64,000 nucleotides of DNA from Streptomyces coeruleorubidus. GTDB taxonomy: Bacteria; Actinomycetota; Actinomycetes; Streptomycetales; Streptomycetaceae. Positions 7,909-16,770 of this stretch are shown here, piece after piece (positions within the stretch are counted from its first letter, which is position 1; every line of letters starts with the position of its first letter). The stretch spans positions 6,262,001 through 6,326,000 of the forward strand of contig NZ_CP118527.1 in the NCBI RefSeq assembly GCF_028885415.1, in the 5' to 3' direction. Position numbers and translations under genes: made by a program. The notes under the pieces were generated by a model that made no database searches, was not told where the DNA came from, and saw only the letters and a program-made list of their open reading frames with translations.

Positions 7909-9468
7909 TCAGTTCGCACAGTAGCTGTAGGGAAGATAGGAGCGACCGTCCCCGCGGGGCGCACCCAGGAACTGGGCGTCGGTCAGTGTCTCCGACTTCT
8001 TCTCCGTGCTGATCGTCATGCCCAGACTGAGCCCGAGATTCAACTCGAATCCGTACTCGGCCGCGTTCACCTCGCCGGTGTACGTCATCCGGCTCGACCT
8101 GCCCTTGTCGAACATCAGCTGTCCGAAGGGGTCGCCGGCGCCCGGGCGGGTCGTCGGCGCGTGGTCGTCGAACATGTACTGGAAGGGCGTGGCGACCTGC
8201 TCGTTGTTGCTGTCCAGCCACCGCTCGGCGACCGCCCGGTCCGCGTCGCCCTCGGGGCCGGGGTCGAAGCTGACGGAGTTGGTGACGATCTCGATGCCGG
8301 TCTGCGAGTCCGTGCCCTTCACACCGGCGTTCCCGCCCCGCTTGTCGCCGTCCTTCCTGCCGTTGTCGCCGCCGGCCTTGGCGCCGTCCTTCTGACCGCC
8401 CTCCTCGACGGTCCGGGTCATGTCGACGCGGACCAGCTTGTTGGTCTCCTTGTCGTAGGTGACCGTGATGGTGCCGGTCTGCGTCGTGTTCGCCGCGTAC
8501 TCGCCGCTGAGCGGGCCCGCCTCGTAGCCCACCTTGGAGCCGTACTCGATGGACGAGGAGTACGTGTACGACTTGGTGTTCTTGTAGGCGTTGTCGGTCC
8601 AGGTGACGTCGGGGGAGTACTTGAAGGTGCCGCCGAGCGCGGCGCCTAGCTTCTTCTCGTCGCCCGCCGAGATCTTCAGGCCCGCCGACGCCGAGGCCTC
8701 CAGACCCACCTTGCCGTAGGTGATCTTCCGGTTGTCGCCGAGGTTCTCCTTGATCCGGTTCTGGGTGTCCTCCTCGTCCTTGAGCGGCCCCTTCCCGAAG
8801 AGATAGGCGATGCTGTCGCCGAGGCTCGCCTCCGCGCCGCCCGGCATGGTCCGCCGCATCTCGTACATCTGGAGCTTCTCCACGTCGTCCCGGAACCGCT
8901 GGGCCTCCTCGGGGCTCTGGAAGACCCAGGTGTCGCCGTTGGTGACCTTGATCCCGAGCCCGAGCTCCACCTTGTCGGCGCCGAACCGGCCCACCTTCAT
9001 ACCGGGTTTGAAGTCCTTCTTCGCGGCGACGGACGCGGCGTCCGTGAAGGTCAGGTAGACGAGCTGGTCCTCGTCGTCGACCTTGCCGTCGCCGTTGACG
9101 TCCGTGTTCGCCTTGATGTGCTGCTCCTGGAAGCCGTACTCCTTGCCGATCTCCCAGAAGAAGATCTTCGCCTTGGAGCCCGCCTTGTCGGTGACGGAGG
9201 AGACCTGGCACAGCGCCGGTTCGAAGTCGGCGTCGGTGAGGGGCTTGCCCGGCCCGGTCCCGCCCGGCCCGCAGTTGCCGTCGCCGGCCACCCTGCAGAT
9301 CTGCGCGGCGATCTTGTCGTGGATGAGCTGACCGACGCCGGTGGCCGAGACGGCCAGGACGATCGCGGCGCTGACGACGACCATGCCGAGGTACTCGGTC
9401 CCGGTCGCGCCCCGGTCATCGAAGACCGGTCCGTGTCCGTACGTCCGTATGCCGCCCCCGCGAGCCAT
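7909..9468 (-). CDS. Large ectodomain protein with Flp-pilin-type (class III) leader
   Basis: 519 residues. ATG 9468 is preceded by AAGGAGG seven bases upstream. Near the N-terminus is DRG|ATGTEYLGMVVVSAA, the Gly, +5 Glu and following hydrophobic helix recognised by prepilin peptidases in Flp/TadE proteins. After the helix come two Cys-containing stretches, an EF-hand/dockerin-like loop (DVNGDGKVDDED, about residues 122-133) and a long Lys/Glu/Gly-rich beta-type ectodomain ending in a Cys. Pilins of this family are 50-80 residues, so this is a leader fused to a large displayed domain. It is divergent from the tad operon, first in a four-gene operon with a lipoprotein. It could be a pilus-tip adhesin, a minor pilin or a toxin-like effector; no catalytic motif is seen. 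Confidence 0.72.
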   Translation of the reverse strand: MARGGGIRTYGHGPVFDDRGATGTEYLGMVVVSAAIVLAVSATGVGQLIHDKIAAQICRVAGDGNCGPGGTGPGKPLTDADFEPALCQVSSVTDKAGSKAKIFFWEIGKEYGFQEQHIKANTDVNGDGKVDDEDQLVYLTFTDAASVAAKKDFKPGMKVGRFGADKVELGLGIKVTNGDTWVFQSPEEAQRFRDDVEKLQMYEMRRTMPGGAEASLGDSIAYLFGKGPLKDEEDTQNRIKENLGDNRKITYGKVGLEASASAGLKISAGDEKKLGAALGGTFKYSPDVTWTDNAYKNTKSYTYSSSIEYGSKVGYEAGPLSGEYAANTTQTGTITVTYDKETNKLVRVDMTRTVEEGGQKDGAKAGGDNGRKDGDKRGGNAGVKGTDSQTGIEIVTNSVSFDPGPEGDADRAVAERWLDSNNEQVATPFQYMFDDHAPTTRPGAGDPFGQLMFDKGRSSRMTYTGEVNAAEYGFELNLGLSLGMTISTEKKSETLTDAQFLGAPRGDGRSYLPYSYCAN

Positions 9469-9815
9469 ACGGCACCCTCCTTGCCCGAGCCGCGTGCCTT
9501 GGACGGCGAGCGTAGGTACCCGTCGCTCCGGATGGCGTGGGCCTCAGGGCCCAAACGGAGACCCACCGTCAACACTGGGCCCTCTGAGTCCCCCGCCCGG
9601 GACCGCCCGCGCCGCGCCGACGACCGGCAAGATGCTCAACCTGCCCCGTTTTGGCGCATCTTGTGCAACGGCAGTTGCTCTCCAGCTACACAAACGCTGT
9701 TCTCCGGTCACAGAGCCGTGGATACAGTGCTGAGGTAGTCACGCAGTGAAGTCACCGAGGCGTGCGGGAGTAACACCCGGCGCGCCGACGGGCATGGGGA
9801 AACGGGGAGCTGCGC
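9469..9815 (+). other. Divergent intergenic region upstream of the tad operon
   Basis: About 350 bp between the pilin-leader gene (minus) and the first tad-side gene (plus). The part around 9640-9730 is less GC-rich than its surroundings and contains TACAGT at about 9724-9729, a possible -10 for the plus-strand operon, but no good -35 at the right spacing. No gene or RNA was recognised. Confidence 0.35.
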
Positions 9816-10682
9816 GTGCCAACTGCCATTGCCGTGACCAGTGCCGACATGGCACTGCCGCCACAGGACGAACGCACCCTGCCCGCCGTCGTGCTGCGGG
9901 ACGTCGACCGGCGCCCCCTGGAACAGGCGCTCGCCGAAATGCAGGCCCTGGTCGAGCACCACGGGCATGTGATCGTGGTCTGCTCACAGGCCGCGCCCAC
10001 CGCCGTGCAGCGACGGCTGCACACCCTGCGCTCCCTCATGGAGAGCGACCGGATCGCCCTCTTCCGCCCCGACCTGCCCCCGCTCGGACTCGCCGTCCTG
10101 GCCCGCCAGTTACGACAGCTCGCGTCCTGCGACATCAGCCCCGGCGTGCTCGCCTCGGCCGGGCGGCTGCTCGTCCACTACATCCACGCCGGGGCGCTGC
10201 TCAACTCCGTCGCCCGGCTCGACCACGTCCCCGTCGGCCTGAAGGCGCACGCCAAGTCCTGGGTGCCCGGCAGCCAGTTCGGCGTCCTCGCCCACCCCGA
10301 ACCGCAGCTCGTCAGGATCACCCCCGAAGCCGCCCTCCCCGGCCCCGAGTTCGGCACCTGGATGCTTCTCGCCAAGGGCCAGCTCCAGTCCGACTGGGTC
10401 ACCGGCACCCTCGCCCCGTCCTGGAAGGTGCAGGGCCTGCGCGAGACCCCTCTCCCGGCCGAATCACCCGGCTGGTGGGGCACCGGCAAGCTGATCGAGT
10501 TCTGCAGCTACCTGCCCGACCTGTCGGTCCTCTACCAGCTGGTCACCTCCGTACGGCGGACCCGCTGCCACTGGTGCGGCATCGACGTCATCGGCGACCG
10601 CTGCGTGTTCTGCTCGGCCACGCCGCCCGTCCACGACAGCCCACCCCTCAAGCAGCTGGAGAACCGAACGGCCGTCGGATGA
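9816..10682 (+). CDS. Tad-locus protein with C-terminal zinc ribbon
   Basis: 288 residues from GTG 9816. The first 110 residues are alpha/beta with HVIVVCSQAA and LRSLMESDRIALFRPDLPP. The C-terminus carries two CxxC pairs, C251-x2-C254 and C263-x2-C266, spaced like a zinc ribbon. It is the first plus-strand gene before cpaB, and its position suggests a regulatory or assembly role in the pilus locus. No enzyme motif is visible; no characterised homologue comes to mind. Confidence 0.55.
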   Translation: MPTAIAVTSADMALPPQDERTLPAVVLRDVDRRPLEQALAEMQALVEHHGHVIVVCSQAAPTAVQRRLHTLRSLMESDRIALFRPDLPPLGLAVLARQLRQLASCDISPGVLASAGRLLVHYIHAGALLNSVARLDHVPVGLKAHAKSWVPGSQFGVLAHPEPQLVRITPEAALPGPEFGTWMLLAKGQLQSDWVTGTLAPSWKVQGLRETPLPAESPGWWGTGKLIEFCSYLPDLSVLYQLVTSVRRTRCHWCGIDVIGDRCVFCSATPPVHDSPPLKQLENRTAVG

Positions 10683-10770
10683 GCCCTGACCGCCCTGACA
10701 GCCCTTGCACCGCTCGTCAGCACTGCTCCGTTCCCGCTCGACCGATATCCCCAACGAGGTTGTACGGTTC

Positions 10771-11478
10771 ATGAATTCCCGTCAGCGCCGCGGCGTGATT
10801 CTCCTGCTCCTGTCGGTCGTCTGCGCCCTCGGCGCCTTCACCGGCGTGCTGTCCGTCATCAGTGACGTGAAGTCCAAGGTGGGCCCCGAGGTCACCGCCT
10901 ACCGGCTGAAGTCCGACGTGCCGCCCTACACCACCCTCAGCACGGGCCAGTTCGAGAAGATCAAGATGCCCGAACGGTGGCTGTCGGACAACGCGGTCAC
11001 CGACCTGCGCGAGATCCAGGGCAAGATCGCCGTGACCAGGCTGCAAGCGGGCTCCCTGCTCCAGTCCGACATGATCGTCCGCCAGCCGGCCCTCCAGCCC
11101 GGCCAGCAGGAGGTCGCCATCATGATCGACGCGGCGACCGGCGTGGCCGGCAAGATCACGCCCGGCTCCTCGGTCAACGTCTACGCCACCTTCGAGGGCG
11201 AGCGCGAGGGGGACCCCGACCAGTCGAAGATCATCGTGACCAACGCCAAGGTCATCGACGTCGGCGAGCTCACCGCGCTGAAACCGGACGAGAACAACCG
11301 CACCCGGCAGGCCACCGACGCCGTCCCCATCACCTTCGCGCTGTCCGCCCTCGACGCCCAGCGCATCACCTACGCCGAGTCGTTCGCCCAGCGGGTCCGG
11401 CTCGCCCTGGTCGCGCCCGGCAGCGACACCACCGTCCCCGAGCAGGACCGGACGTACGAACTCGCGAAGGACAAGTGA
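10771..11478 (+). CDS. cpaB: Flp pilus assembly protein CpaB/RcpC-like
   Basis: 235 residues. An N-terminal membrane helix (GVILLLLSVVCALGAFTGV) is followed by a SAF-like domain with TAYRLKSDVPPYTTLSTGQF, then the CpaB/RcpC layout of LQAGSLLQSDMIV, the AIMIDAATGVAGKITPGSSV beta-clip and VNVYATFEGE. In Gram-negatives RcpC works with the secretin; in Actinobacteria, which have no outer membrane, it probably stabilises the pilus at the envelope. ATG 10771 fits the helix. TadZ follows after 9 bp, so they share an operon. Confidence 0.88.
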   Translation: MNSRQRRGVILLLLSVVCALGAFTGVLSVISDVKSKVGPEVTAYRLKSDVPPYTTLSTGQFEKIKMPERWLSDNAVTDLREIQGKIAVTRLQAGSLLQSDMIVRQPALQPGQQEVAIMIDAATGVAGKITPGSSVNVYATFEGEREGDPDQSKIIVTNAKVIDVGELTALKPDENNRTRQATDAVPITFALSALDAQRITYAESFAQRVRLALVAPGSDTTVPEQDRTYELAKDK

Positions 11479-11487
11479 GAGGCTCGC

Positions 11488-12744
11488 ATGCCCACGAGGA
11501 TCCTCCCGGCAGTCGGTGACGCGGACGCGGTCCGGTCGATCACGACGCTGCTCAGCCAGCTCCCGGACGCCGAGCCGGTGGCCCCGGTGGTCGACTCCAC
11601 CCAGCTCATCGACACCCTCGCGCGGCTGGCCGCCGAGTCCGTCGACGAACTGCCCGAGGTCGTGGTCGTGCACGAGCGCATCGGCCCGGTCCCCGCGCTG
11701 GAGCTGATCCGCGAAGTCGCCCTGCGCTTCCCGGCCGTCGGCGTCATCCTCGTCACCTCCGACGCGAGCCCCGGCCTCTTCCAGGCAGCCATGGACTACG
11801 GCGCCCGCGGCCTCGTCGCCCTCCCGCTCAGCTACGAGGAACTCGCGAGCCGCGTCCAGGCGGTCGCCCAGTGGTCGGTCGGCGTACGACGGCACCTGGG
11901 CGCCGGCGGCGACGTGTTCACCGGCGTCGGCGGAACGGTCGTCACGGTCAGCGGCGCCAAGGGCGGCGTGGGCGCGACCCTGACGGCGATCCAGCTGGCC
12001 CTCGCCGCCCAGGCCTCCGGCCGCAGCACGGCCCTGGTCGACATGGACCTCCAGACCGGCGACATCGCCTCCTACCTGGACGTCCAGTTCCGCCGCTCCG
12101 TCGTCGACCTGGCCGCCATCACGGACATCTCCCCGCGCGTCCTGGCCGACGCGGTCTTCCGCCACGACACCGGCGTCGCACTGCTGCTCGCCCCCGCCGA
12201 GGGCGAACGCGGCGAGGACGTCACCGACCGCGCCGCCCGCCAGATCGTCAGCGCCCTGCGCTCCCGCTACGAGGTCGTCGTCATCGACTGCGGCGCCCAG
12301 CTGAGCGGGGCGGGGGCGGCGGCCGTGGAGATGGCGGACAGGGCGTTGCTGATCACCACCCCGGACGTGGTCGCGGTGCGGGGTGCCAAGCGGGCGGTGC
12401 GGATGTGGGACCGGTTGCAGATCCGCAAGGCGGAGGAGACGACCGTCGTCGTCAACCGGCACAGCCGCGGTACGGAGATCCAGCCGCCGCTGATCCAGAA
12501 GATCACCGGCACGGCGGTCGCGGCCACCGCGATCCCCGCCAACTTCAAGGAACTGCAGAGCGTCGTGGACGCGGGCCGGGTTCACGAGCTGGAGAGCAAG
12601 AGTGCGGTGAAGCAGGCGCTGTGGGGCCTGGCGGGCGAGCTGGGTCTGGTCAAGGTCTCCGAGGGGGCACAGAAGGCGGGGAGGTTCCGGGGTGGGGACC
12701 GGGGGGCTGTGAGCTTTCGGCGGAGGAGGGACGGAGGGGGATGA
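11488..12744 (+). CDS. tadZ: TadZ/CpaE-like pilus localisation ATPase with altered P-loop
   Basis: 418 residues. Residues 1-130 resemble a receiver-type alpha/beta domain, and residues 150-380 a MinD/ParA-like ATPase. The deviant Walker A reads SGAKGGVGATL; K158 is present, but the Lys expected before the Ser/Thr is Ala (A163). The second motif TALVDMDLQTGDIASYLDV and a later VVVIDCGAQLSG fit the family. TadZ/CpaE proteins place the pilus machinery at the pole or a fixed envelope site. The stop overlaps the start of the first TadE gene (ATGA, 12741-12744). Confidence 0.85.
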   Translation: MPTRILPAVGDADAVRSITTLLSQLPDAEPVAPVVDSTQLIDTLARLAAESVDELPEVVVVHERIGPVPALELIREVALRFPAVGVILVTSDASPGLFQAAMDYGARGLVALPLSYEELASRVQAVAQWSVGVRRHLGAGGDVFTGVGGTVVTVSGAKGGVGATLTAIQLALAAQASGRSTALVDMDLQTGDIASYLDVQFRRSVVDLAAITDISPRVLADAVFRHDTGVALLLAPAEGERGEDVTDRAARQIVSALRSRYEVVVIDCGAQLSGAGAAAVEMADRALLITTPDVVAVRGAKRAVRMWDRLQIRKAEETTVVVNRHSRGTEIQPPLIQKITGTAVAATAIPANFKELQSVVDAGRVHELESKSAVKQALWGLAGELGLVKVSEGAQKAGRFRGGDRGAVSFRRRRDGGG

Positions 12745-13145
12745 GGATGCGGGCGCCCTTGGCGCGGGAGCGGGAGCGGGAGCGGGACCGGGGACAGGTC
12801 ACCATCGAGTTCCTCGGTATGACACCGACGATCATCGTGACGCTGGTGGTGCTGTGGCAGCTCGTGCTGGTGGGATACACGTTCACGCTCGCGGGGAATG
12901 CCGCGGACGAGGCGGTGCGGGCGGCGACGGCGGCGGAGTACGACCGTGAGGGCAAGTGCCAACAGGCGGGACTGGACAAGCTGTCGGACGCGTGGCGGTC
13001 CGGCGCCGAGGTGAGCTGCGGGGGCTCCGGCTCCGGTTACCTCACCTCCGACGTCAAGCTCCAGGTCCCCGTCCTCTTCCCGGGCACGATCGCCTTCCCG
13101 TTCACGGTCAAGGGCCACGCGGGTGCGGTCGAGGAGGCGAAGTGA
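12741..13145 (+). CDS. tadE: TadE-like minor pilin
   Basis: 134 residues. A charged, Arg/Glu-rich N-terminus leads to a class III leader, DRG|QVTIEFLGMTPTIIV, with the Glu at +5 after Gly and a hydrophobic helix. The remainder is short, with two Cys residues. TadE-type pseudopilins are processed by the prepilin peptidase and support Flp pilus assembly. The start overlaps the tadZ stop, and an in-frame ATG lies six bases further on. Arg/Glu repeats (RERERERDR) make the pre-leader unusually charged. Confidence 0.82.
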   Translation: MRMRAPLARERERERDRGQVTIEFLGMTPTIIVTLVVLWQLVLVGYTFTLAGNAADEAVRAATAAEYDREGKCQQAGLDKLSDAWRSGAEVSCGGSGSGYLTSDVKLQVPVLFPGTIAFPFTVKGHAGAVEEAK

Positions 13146-13146
13146 G

Positions 13147-13506
13147 ATGTCGTACGACCGTAAAGTGCGCGATCGCGGCCAGGTCGCCCTCGAGTACCTC
13201 GGGTTCCTCCCGATCCTGCTGCTCGTCGCCATGGCAGCCGTACAACTCGGCCTGATCGCCTACACGGCGCAGCAGGCGGGGACGGCGGCGCGGGCGGGAG
13301 CGCGCAGTGCCTCGCTGGACCCCGGAACCGCGCAGCAGGCCTGCGCGAACGCGGTCAGCGACTGGCTGGCCGACAGGACCTCCTGCTCGGGTGCGGAGTC
13401 GGGCGAGGAGGTCACGGTCACCGCCACCGTCACCATCCCCTCCCTCGTCCCCGGCTGGGAATTCGACCCGGCGCGCAAGACCGCCACGATGCCGCTCGAC
13501 CACTGA
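13147..13506 (+). CDS. Second TadE-like minor pilin
   Basis: 119 residues with the same processing signature, DRG|QVALEYLGFLPILLL, then a helix and a short, partly Cys-containing domain. It begins one base after the stop of the first TadE gene, so it is almost certainly translated with it. Two such proteins are common in actinobacterial tad loci (TadE plus TadF). An alternative start is a codon further upstream in the same frame. Confidence 0.82.
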   Translation: MSYDRKVRDRGQVALEYLGFLPILLLVAMAAVQLGLIAYTAQQAGTAARAGARSASLDPGTAQQACANAVSDWLADRTSCSGAESGEEVTVTATVTIPSLVPGWEFDPARKTATMPLDH

Positions 13507-13534
13507 CCATCGGCGAACGAGGAGCACCGGACCC

Positions 13535-14872
13535 ATGAGCCTGCGAGCACGCATCAACTCCCCGGAGGAGAACGGAAACCGGGGCGAGGACGGCCACATG
13601 GTCGCCTCCTACCGGGCCAAGCTCCTGGAGGAGATCGACCTCGCGGAGATGAGTTCGCTGGCCGCCGCCGAGCGCCGGGCACGGCTGGAGCGGGTGCTCG
13701 GGCACATCATCAGCCGCGAGGGCCCGGTCCTGTCGACGGTGGAGCGCTCGCAGCTGATCCGCAGGGTGGTCGACGAGGCGCTGGGCCTGGGCATCCTGGA
13801 ACCGCTCCTGGAGGACGCCTCCATCACGGAGATCATGGTGAACGGCCCGGACGCCATCTTCGTGGAGCGCGGCGGCCGGGTCGAGCAACTGCCCCTGCGC
13901 TTCGCCTCCAACGACCAGCTCATGCAGACGATCGAGCGGATCGTCTCGACGGTCAACCGGCGCGTGGACGAGTCGAACCCGATGGTCGACGCCCGCCTCC
14001 CCTCCGGAGAGCGCGTCAACGTCATCATCCCGCCCCTGTCCCTGACGGGTGCCACCCTCACGATCCGCCGCTTCCCCCGCTCTTTCACGCTCCAGGAGCT
14101 GATCGGCCTCGGCTCGCTCGACGAGCACATGCTGTACCTGCTGGCGGGCCTGGTGCAGGCGAAGTTCAACGTCATCGTCTCGGGCGCGACGGGCACGGGA
14201 AAGACGACCCTGCTGAACGCGCTCTCCGGACTCATCCCCGAGGGCGAACGCATCATCACCATCGAGGACTCCGCCGAACTCCAGCTCCAGCAGGCCCACG
14301 TCATCCGCCTGGAGTCCCGCCCGCCGAACGTCGAGGGCAAGGGCCAGGTCACCATCCGCGACCTGGTCCGCAACTCCCTCCGTATGCGCCCCGACCGCAT
14401 CGTGGTCGGTGAGGTCCGCGGCGGCGAGTCGCTGGACATGCTCCAGGCGATGTCGACGGGCCACGACGGCTCGCTCGCCACCGTCCACGCCAACAGCGCC
14501 GAGGACGCGCTGATGCGGCTGCAGACCCTGGCGTCCATGTCGGACGTGGAGATCCCCTTCGTGGCGCTGCACGACCAGATCAACAGCGCGGTGGATGTCA
14601 TCGTGCAGCTGACCCGGTTCGCGGACGGCGCCCGCCGTATCACCGAGATCGCGCTGCTCGAAAGCCACGGCAGCGAGCCGTACCGACTGGTCACGGTCGC
14701 CCGCTTCAATGCCCAGCCGATGGCGGCGGACGGGCGCATCTACGGGGCGTTCGCATACTTCCCGCTCCCACGCCGCATCGCCGACCGCCTCTACATGGCG
14801 AGTCAGCCCGTCCCCCAGGCCTTCGGCATCGCCCAGTCCGCGGACGAGCTGGCCACCCGAGAAGCCAGGTAG
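13535..14872 (+). CDS. tadA: Tad secretion ATPase TadA/CpaF
   Basis: 445 residues, the family's usual length. The Walker A GATGTGKT is at residues 217-224; the Walker B/Asp box region has IITIEDSAELQLQQAHVIRL and the His/Arg box RPDRIVVGEVRGGESLDML. The N-terminal 140 residues form the all-helical CpaF N-domain with the conserved TEIMVNGPDAIFVERGG stretch. It drives pilus polymerisation from the cytoplasmic side and is membrane-associated through TadB/TadC. Its start is 28 bp after the second TadE gene; GAGGAG lies upstream. Confidence 0.94.
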   Translation: MSLRARINSPEENGNRGEDGHMVASYRAKLLEEIDLAEMSSLAAAERRARLERVLGHIISREGPVLSTVERSQLIRRVVDEALGLGILEPLLEDASITEIMVNGPDAIFVERGGRVEQLPLRFASNDQLMQTIERIVSTVNRRVDESNPMVDARLPSGERVNVIIPPLSLTGATLTIRRFPRSFTLQELIGLGSLDEHMLYLLAGLVQAKFNVIVSGATGTGKTTLLNALSGLIPEGERIITIEDSAELQLQQAHVIRLESRPPNVEGKGQVTIRDLVRNSLRMRPDRIVVGEVRGGESLDMLQAMSTGHDGSLATVHANSAEDALMRLQTLASMSDVEIPFVALHDQINSAVDVIVQLTRFADGARRITEIALLESHGSEPYRLVTVARFNAQPMAADGRIYGAFAYFPLPRRIADRLYMASQPVPQAFGIAQSADELATREAR

Positions 14873-14890
14873 GAGAAGAGAGCCGCCCCC

Positions 14891-15835
14891 ATGGATCTGC
14901 AATCCCTCGTCACGCTCACCACCGGCATCACCCTGCTGACCTGCGTCCTCGCGGTCGTGGGCCTGCACTCCTACGCCATGGGCAAGGCACAGCGGCAGGC
15001 GCTCGTCGACCGTCTGTCGGCCACCGGCCAGATACCGGTCGGCGGCCGTCGCCGCCACTTCCGCAATCTGGACCGCCGCCTGCGCCGCACCAAGCTGGGC
15101 AGGAAGCTCGAACTCCGCCTGGCGGCGACGGGCCTGGACATCACTCCGGGCGAGTTCTTCGTCTACATGCTCGCCACGGTCGCCGGCCTGTGGCTGATCG
15201 GCCAGGTGGCCCTGGCCCCCTTCTTCGGCCCGCTCGCGGGCCTGCTGGGCATCTGGGTGGCGGTGCAGTTCCTCAACTGGCAACGCCAGAAACGCATCGA
15301 AAAATTCATCAACCAGCTCCCCGAGCTGGCGAGGATCCTGGCCAACGCCACCCAGGCCGGACTGGCACTGCGTACGGCGATCGGGATGGCTGCGGAGGAA
15401 CTGGAGGCGCCCGCGGGCGAGGAACTGGGCAAGGTGGCGGCCCAGTTGGCGGTCGGCGCGTCGATGGACGACGCACTGGGCGAGCTGGCGGACCGCCTGC
15501 CGTCCCGCGAGCTCGTCGTCCTGGTCACCACGCTGGTGCTGTCGAACCGGGCGGGCGGTCAGGTGGTGAGCGCGCTGCGGAACCTGACGGAGACGCTGGA
15601 GGAGCGCAAGGAGACGCGACGGGAGGTTCGGACGCAGTTGTCGCAAGTGAACATGACGTCGTACGCGGTGCCGGTGCTGGGCGTGGGCGCCTTGTTCTTG
15701 TTGAACGCCATCGAGGACGGAGCGCTGGACCGCATGACCGGGTCGCCGGTCGGTCAGGCCTGCGTGATCATCTCGTTCGGCCTCTACGCCATCGGGTTCT
15801 TCCTCATCCGCCGCTTTTCCCGCATCGACGTCTGA
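14891..15835 (+). CDS. tadB: Tad inner-membrane platform protein TadB
   Basis: 314 residues with an N-terminal helix, a soluble segment, central paired helices (VYMLATVAGLWLIGQVAL, about residues 93-110) and two C-terminal membrane helices. The T2SSF-type domain is visible: FINQLPELARILANATQAG, the LRTAIGMAAEEL helix and a QLSQVNMTSYAVPVLGVGAL start to the last segment. TadB and TadC form the platform that TadA acts on. Only 18 bp separate it from the ATPase gene. Confidence 0.9.
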   Translation: MDLQSLVTLTTGITLLTCVLAVVGLHSYAMGKAQRQALVDRLSATGQIPVGGRRRHFRNLDRRLRRTKLGRKLELRLAATGLDITPGEFFVYMLATVAGLWLIGQVALAPFFGPLAGLLGIWVAVQFLNWQRQKRIEKFINQLPELARILANATQAGLALRTAIGMAAEELEAPAGEELGKVAAQLAVGASMDDALGELADRLPSRELVVLVTTLVLSNRAGGQVVSALRNLTETLEERKETRREVRTQLSQVNMTSYAVPVLGVGALFLLNAIEDGALDRMTGSPVGQACVIISFGLYAIGFFLIRRFSRIDV

Positions 15836-15866
15836 GCCACCGAGTCACTGGAGAAGGAGCGCCGCG

Positions 15867-16754
15867 ATGGGACTTCTGCTGGCACTGGTCATGGGCCTCA
15901 GCGTGTGGGGCATCTTCGCCGGCCTCCGCATCTACCGCGCAGAGGCCAAACTTCCAGGCGACCTGGCGGTGGCACTGGAGGTCGGTTCGTCCCGCACCAG
16001 CGCCGTGGGCTCGCTCGTCGATCGGCTCGGCATGCGGTACGCGCCTGCCGTCCTGCGTCTGATGGGCCCCAAGCAGGTCGCCAAGTACCGCCGCAAAATC
16101 GACCTCGCCGGCAACCCCGGCGGTCTCACCATCGACCGCTACGCGGCCCGGCGCGCGGTGTACGGGGCGATCGGCGGACTGGGCGGTCTCATCGCGCTCA
16201 GCGAGGGAAGCCTCTTCAGCGCGCTGATCATGTTCGCCTTCGCGGCATTCTGGGCCGAGGTCGGCATCTGGTCGGCGATCCGGATCCGCAAGGACGCCAT
16301 TGAGCGGACACTGCCGGACTTCCTCGACGTCCTTGCCGTCGTGGTCAGCGCGGGACTCGGCTTCCGCCAGGCGCTGGACCGCGTCGCGTCCAAGTACGAA
16401 GGTCCGTGGGCCGACGAACTCCGCATCACCCTGCGTCAGATGGACCTCGGCATGAGCCGCCGTGAAGCCTTCGCGGAGCTGCGGCGACGAAATGACTCGG
16501 AGCAGGTGGCCATGTTCGTGACGGCGCTGCAGCAGGGTGAGGAGCTGGGCGCCCCGATCGTGGACACCCTCGTCGCGCTCGCCCAGGACATGCGCCGCAC
16601 GGATGCGCAGAGCGCCCGCCGAAAGGCCGCACGCGCGGTTCCCAAGGCCACGTTGATGATCACGACGTTCATGGTCCCGGCCACGATGATCCTCCTCGGC
16701 GCGGGGATGCTGCTCGGTTCCGGCACGGACTTCAGCACGATCATGGGCGAGTAG
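15867..16754 (+). CDS. tadC: Tad inner-membrane platform protein TadC
   Basis: 295 residues with the T2SSF helix RTLPDFLDVLAVVVSAGLGF (about 149-168), the FVTALQQGEELGAPIVDTL conserved stretch and a C-terminal membrane segment at TLMITTFMVPATMILLGAGM. It is the usual partner of TadB, and follows it by 31 bp. No catalytic function is expected. The start at ATG 15867 has a GAGAAGGAG ribosome site. Confidence 0.9.
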   Translation: MGLLLALVMGLSVWGIFAGLRIYRAEAKLPGDLAVALEVGSSRTSAVGSLVDRLGMRYAPAVLRLMGPKQVAKYRRKIDLAGNPGGLTIDRYAARRAVYGAIGGLGGLIALSEGSLFSALIMFAFAAFWAEVGIWSAIRIRKDAIERTLPDFLDVLAVVVSAGLGFRQALDRVASKYEGPWADELRITLRQMDLGMSRREAFAELRRRNDSEQVAMFVTALQQGEELGAPIVDTLVALAQDMRRTDAQSARRKAARAVPKATLMITTFMVPATMILLGAGMLLGSGTDFSTIMGE

Positions 16755-16770
16755 GGCGGGGGGCGACAGG

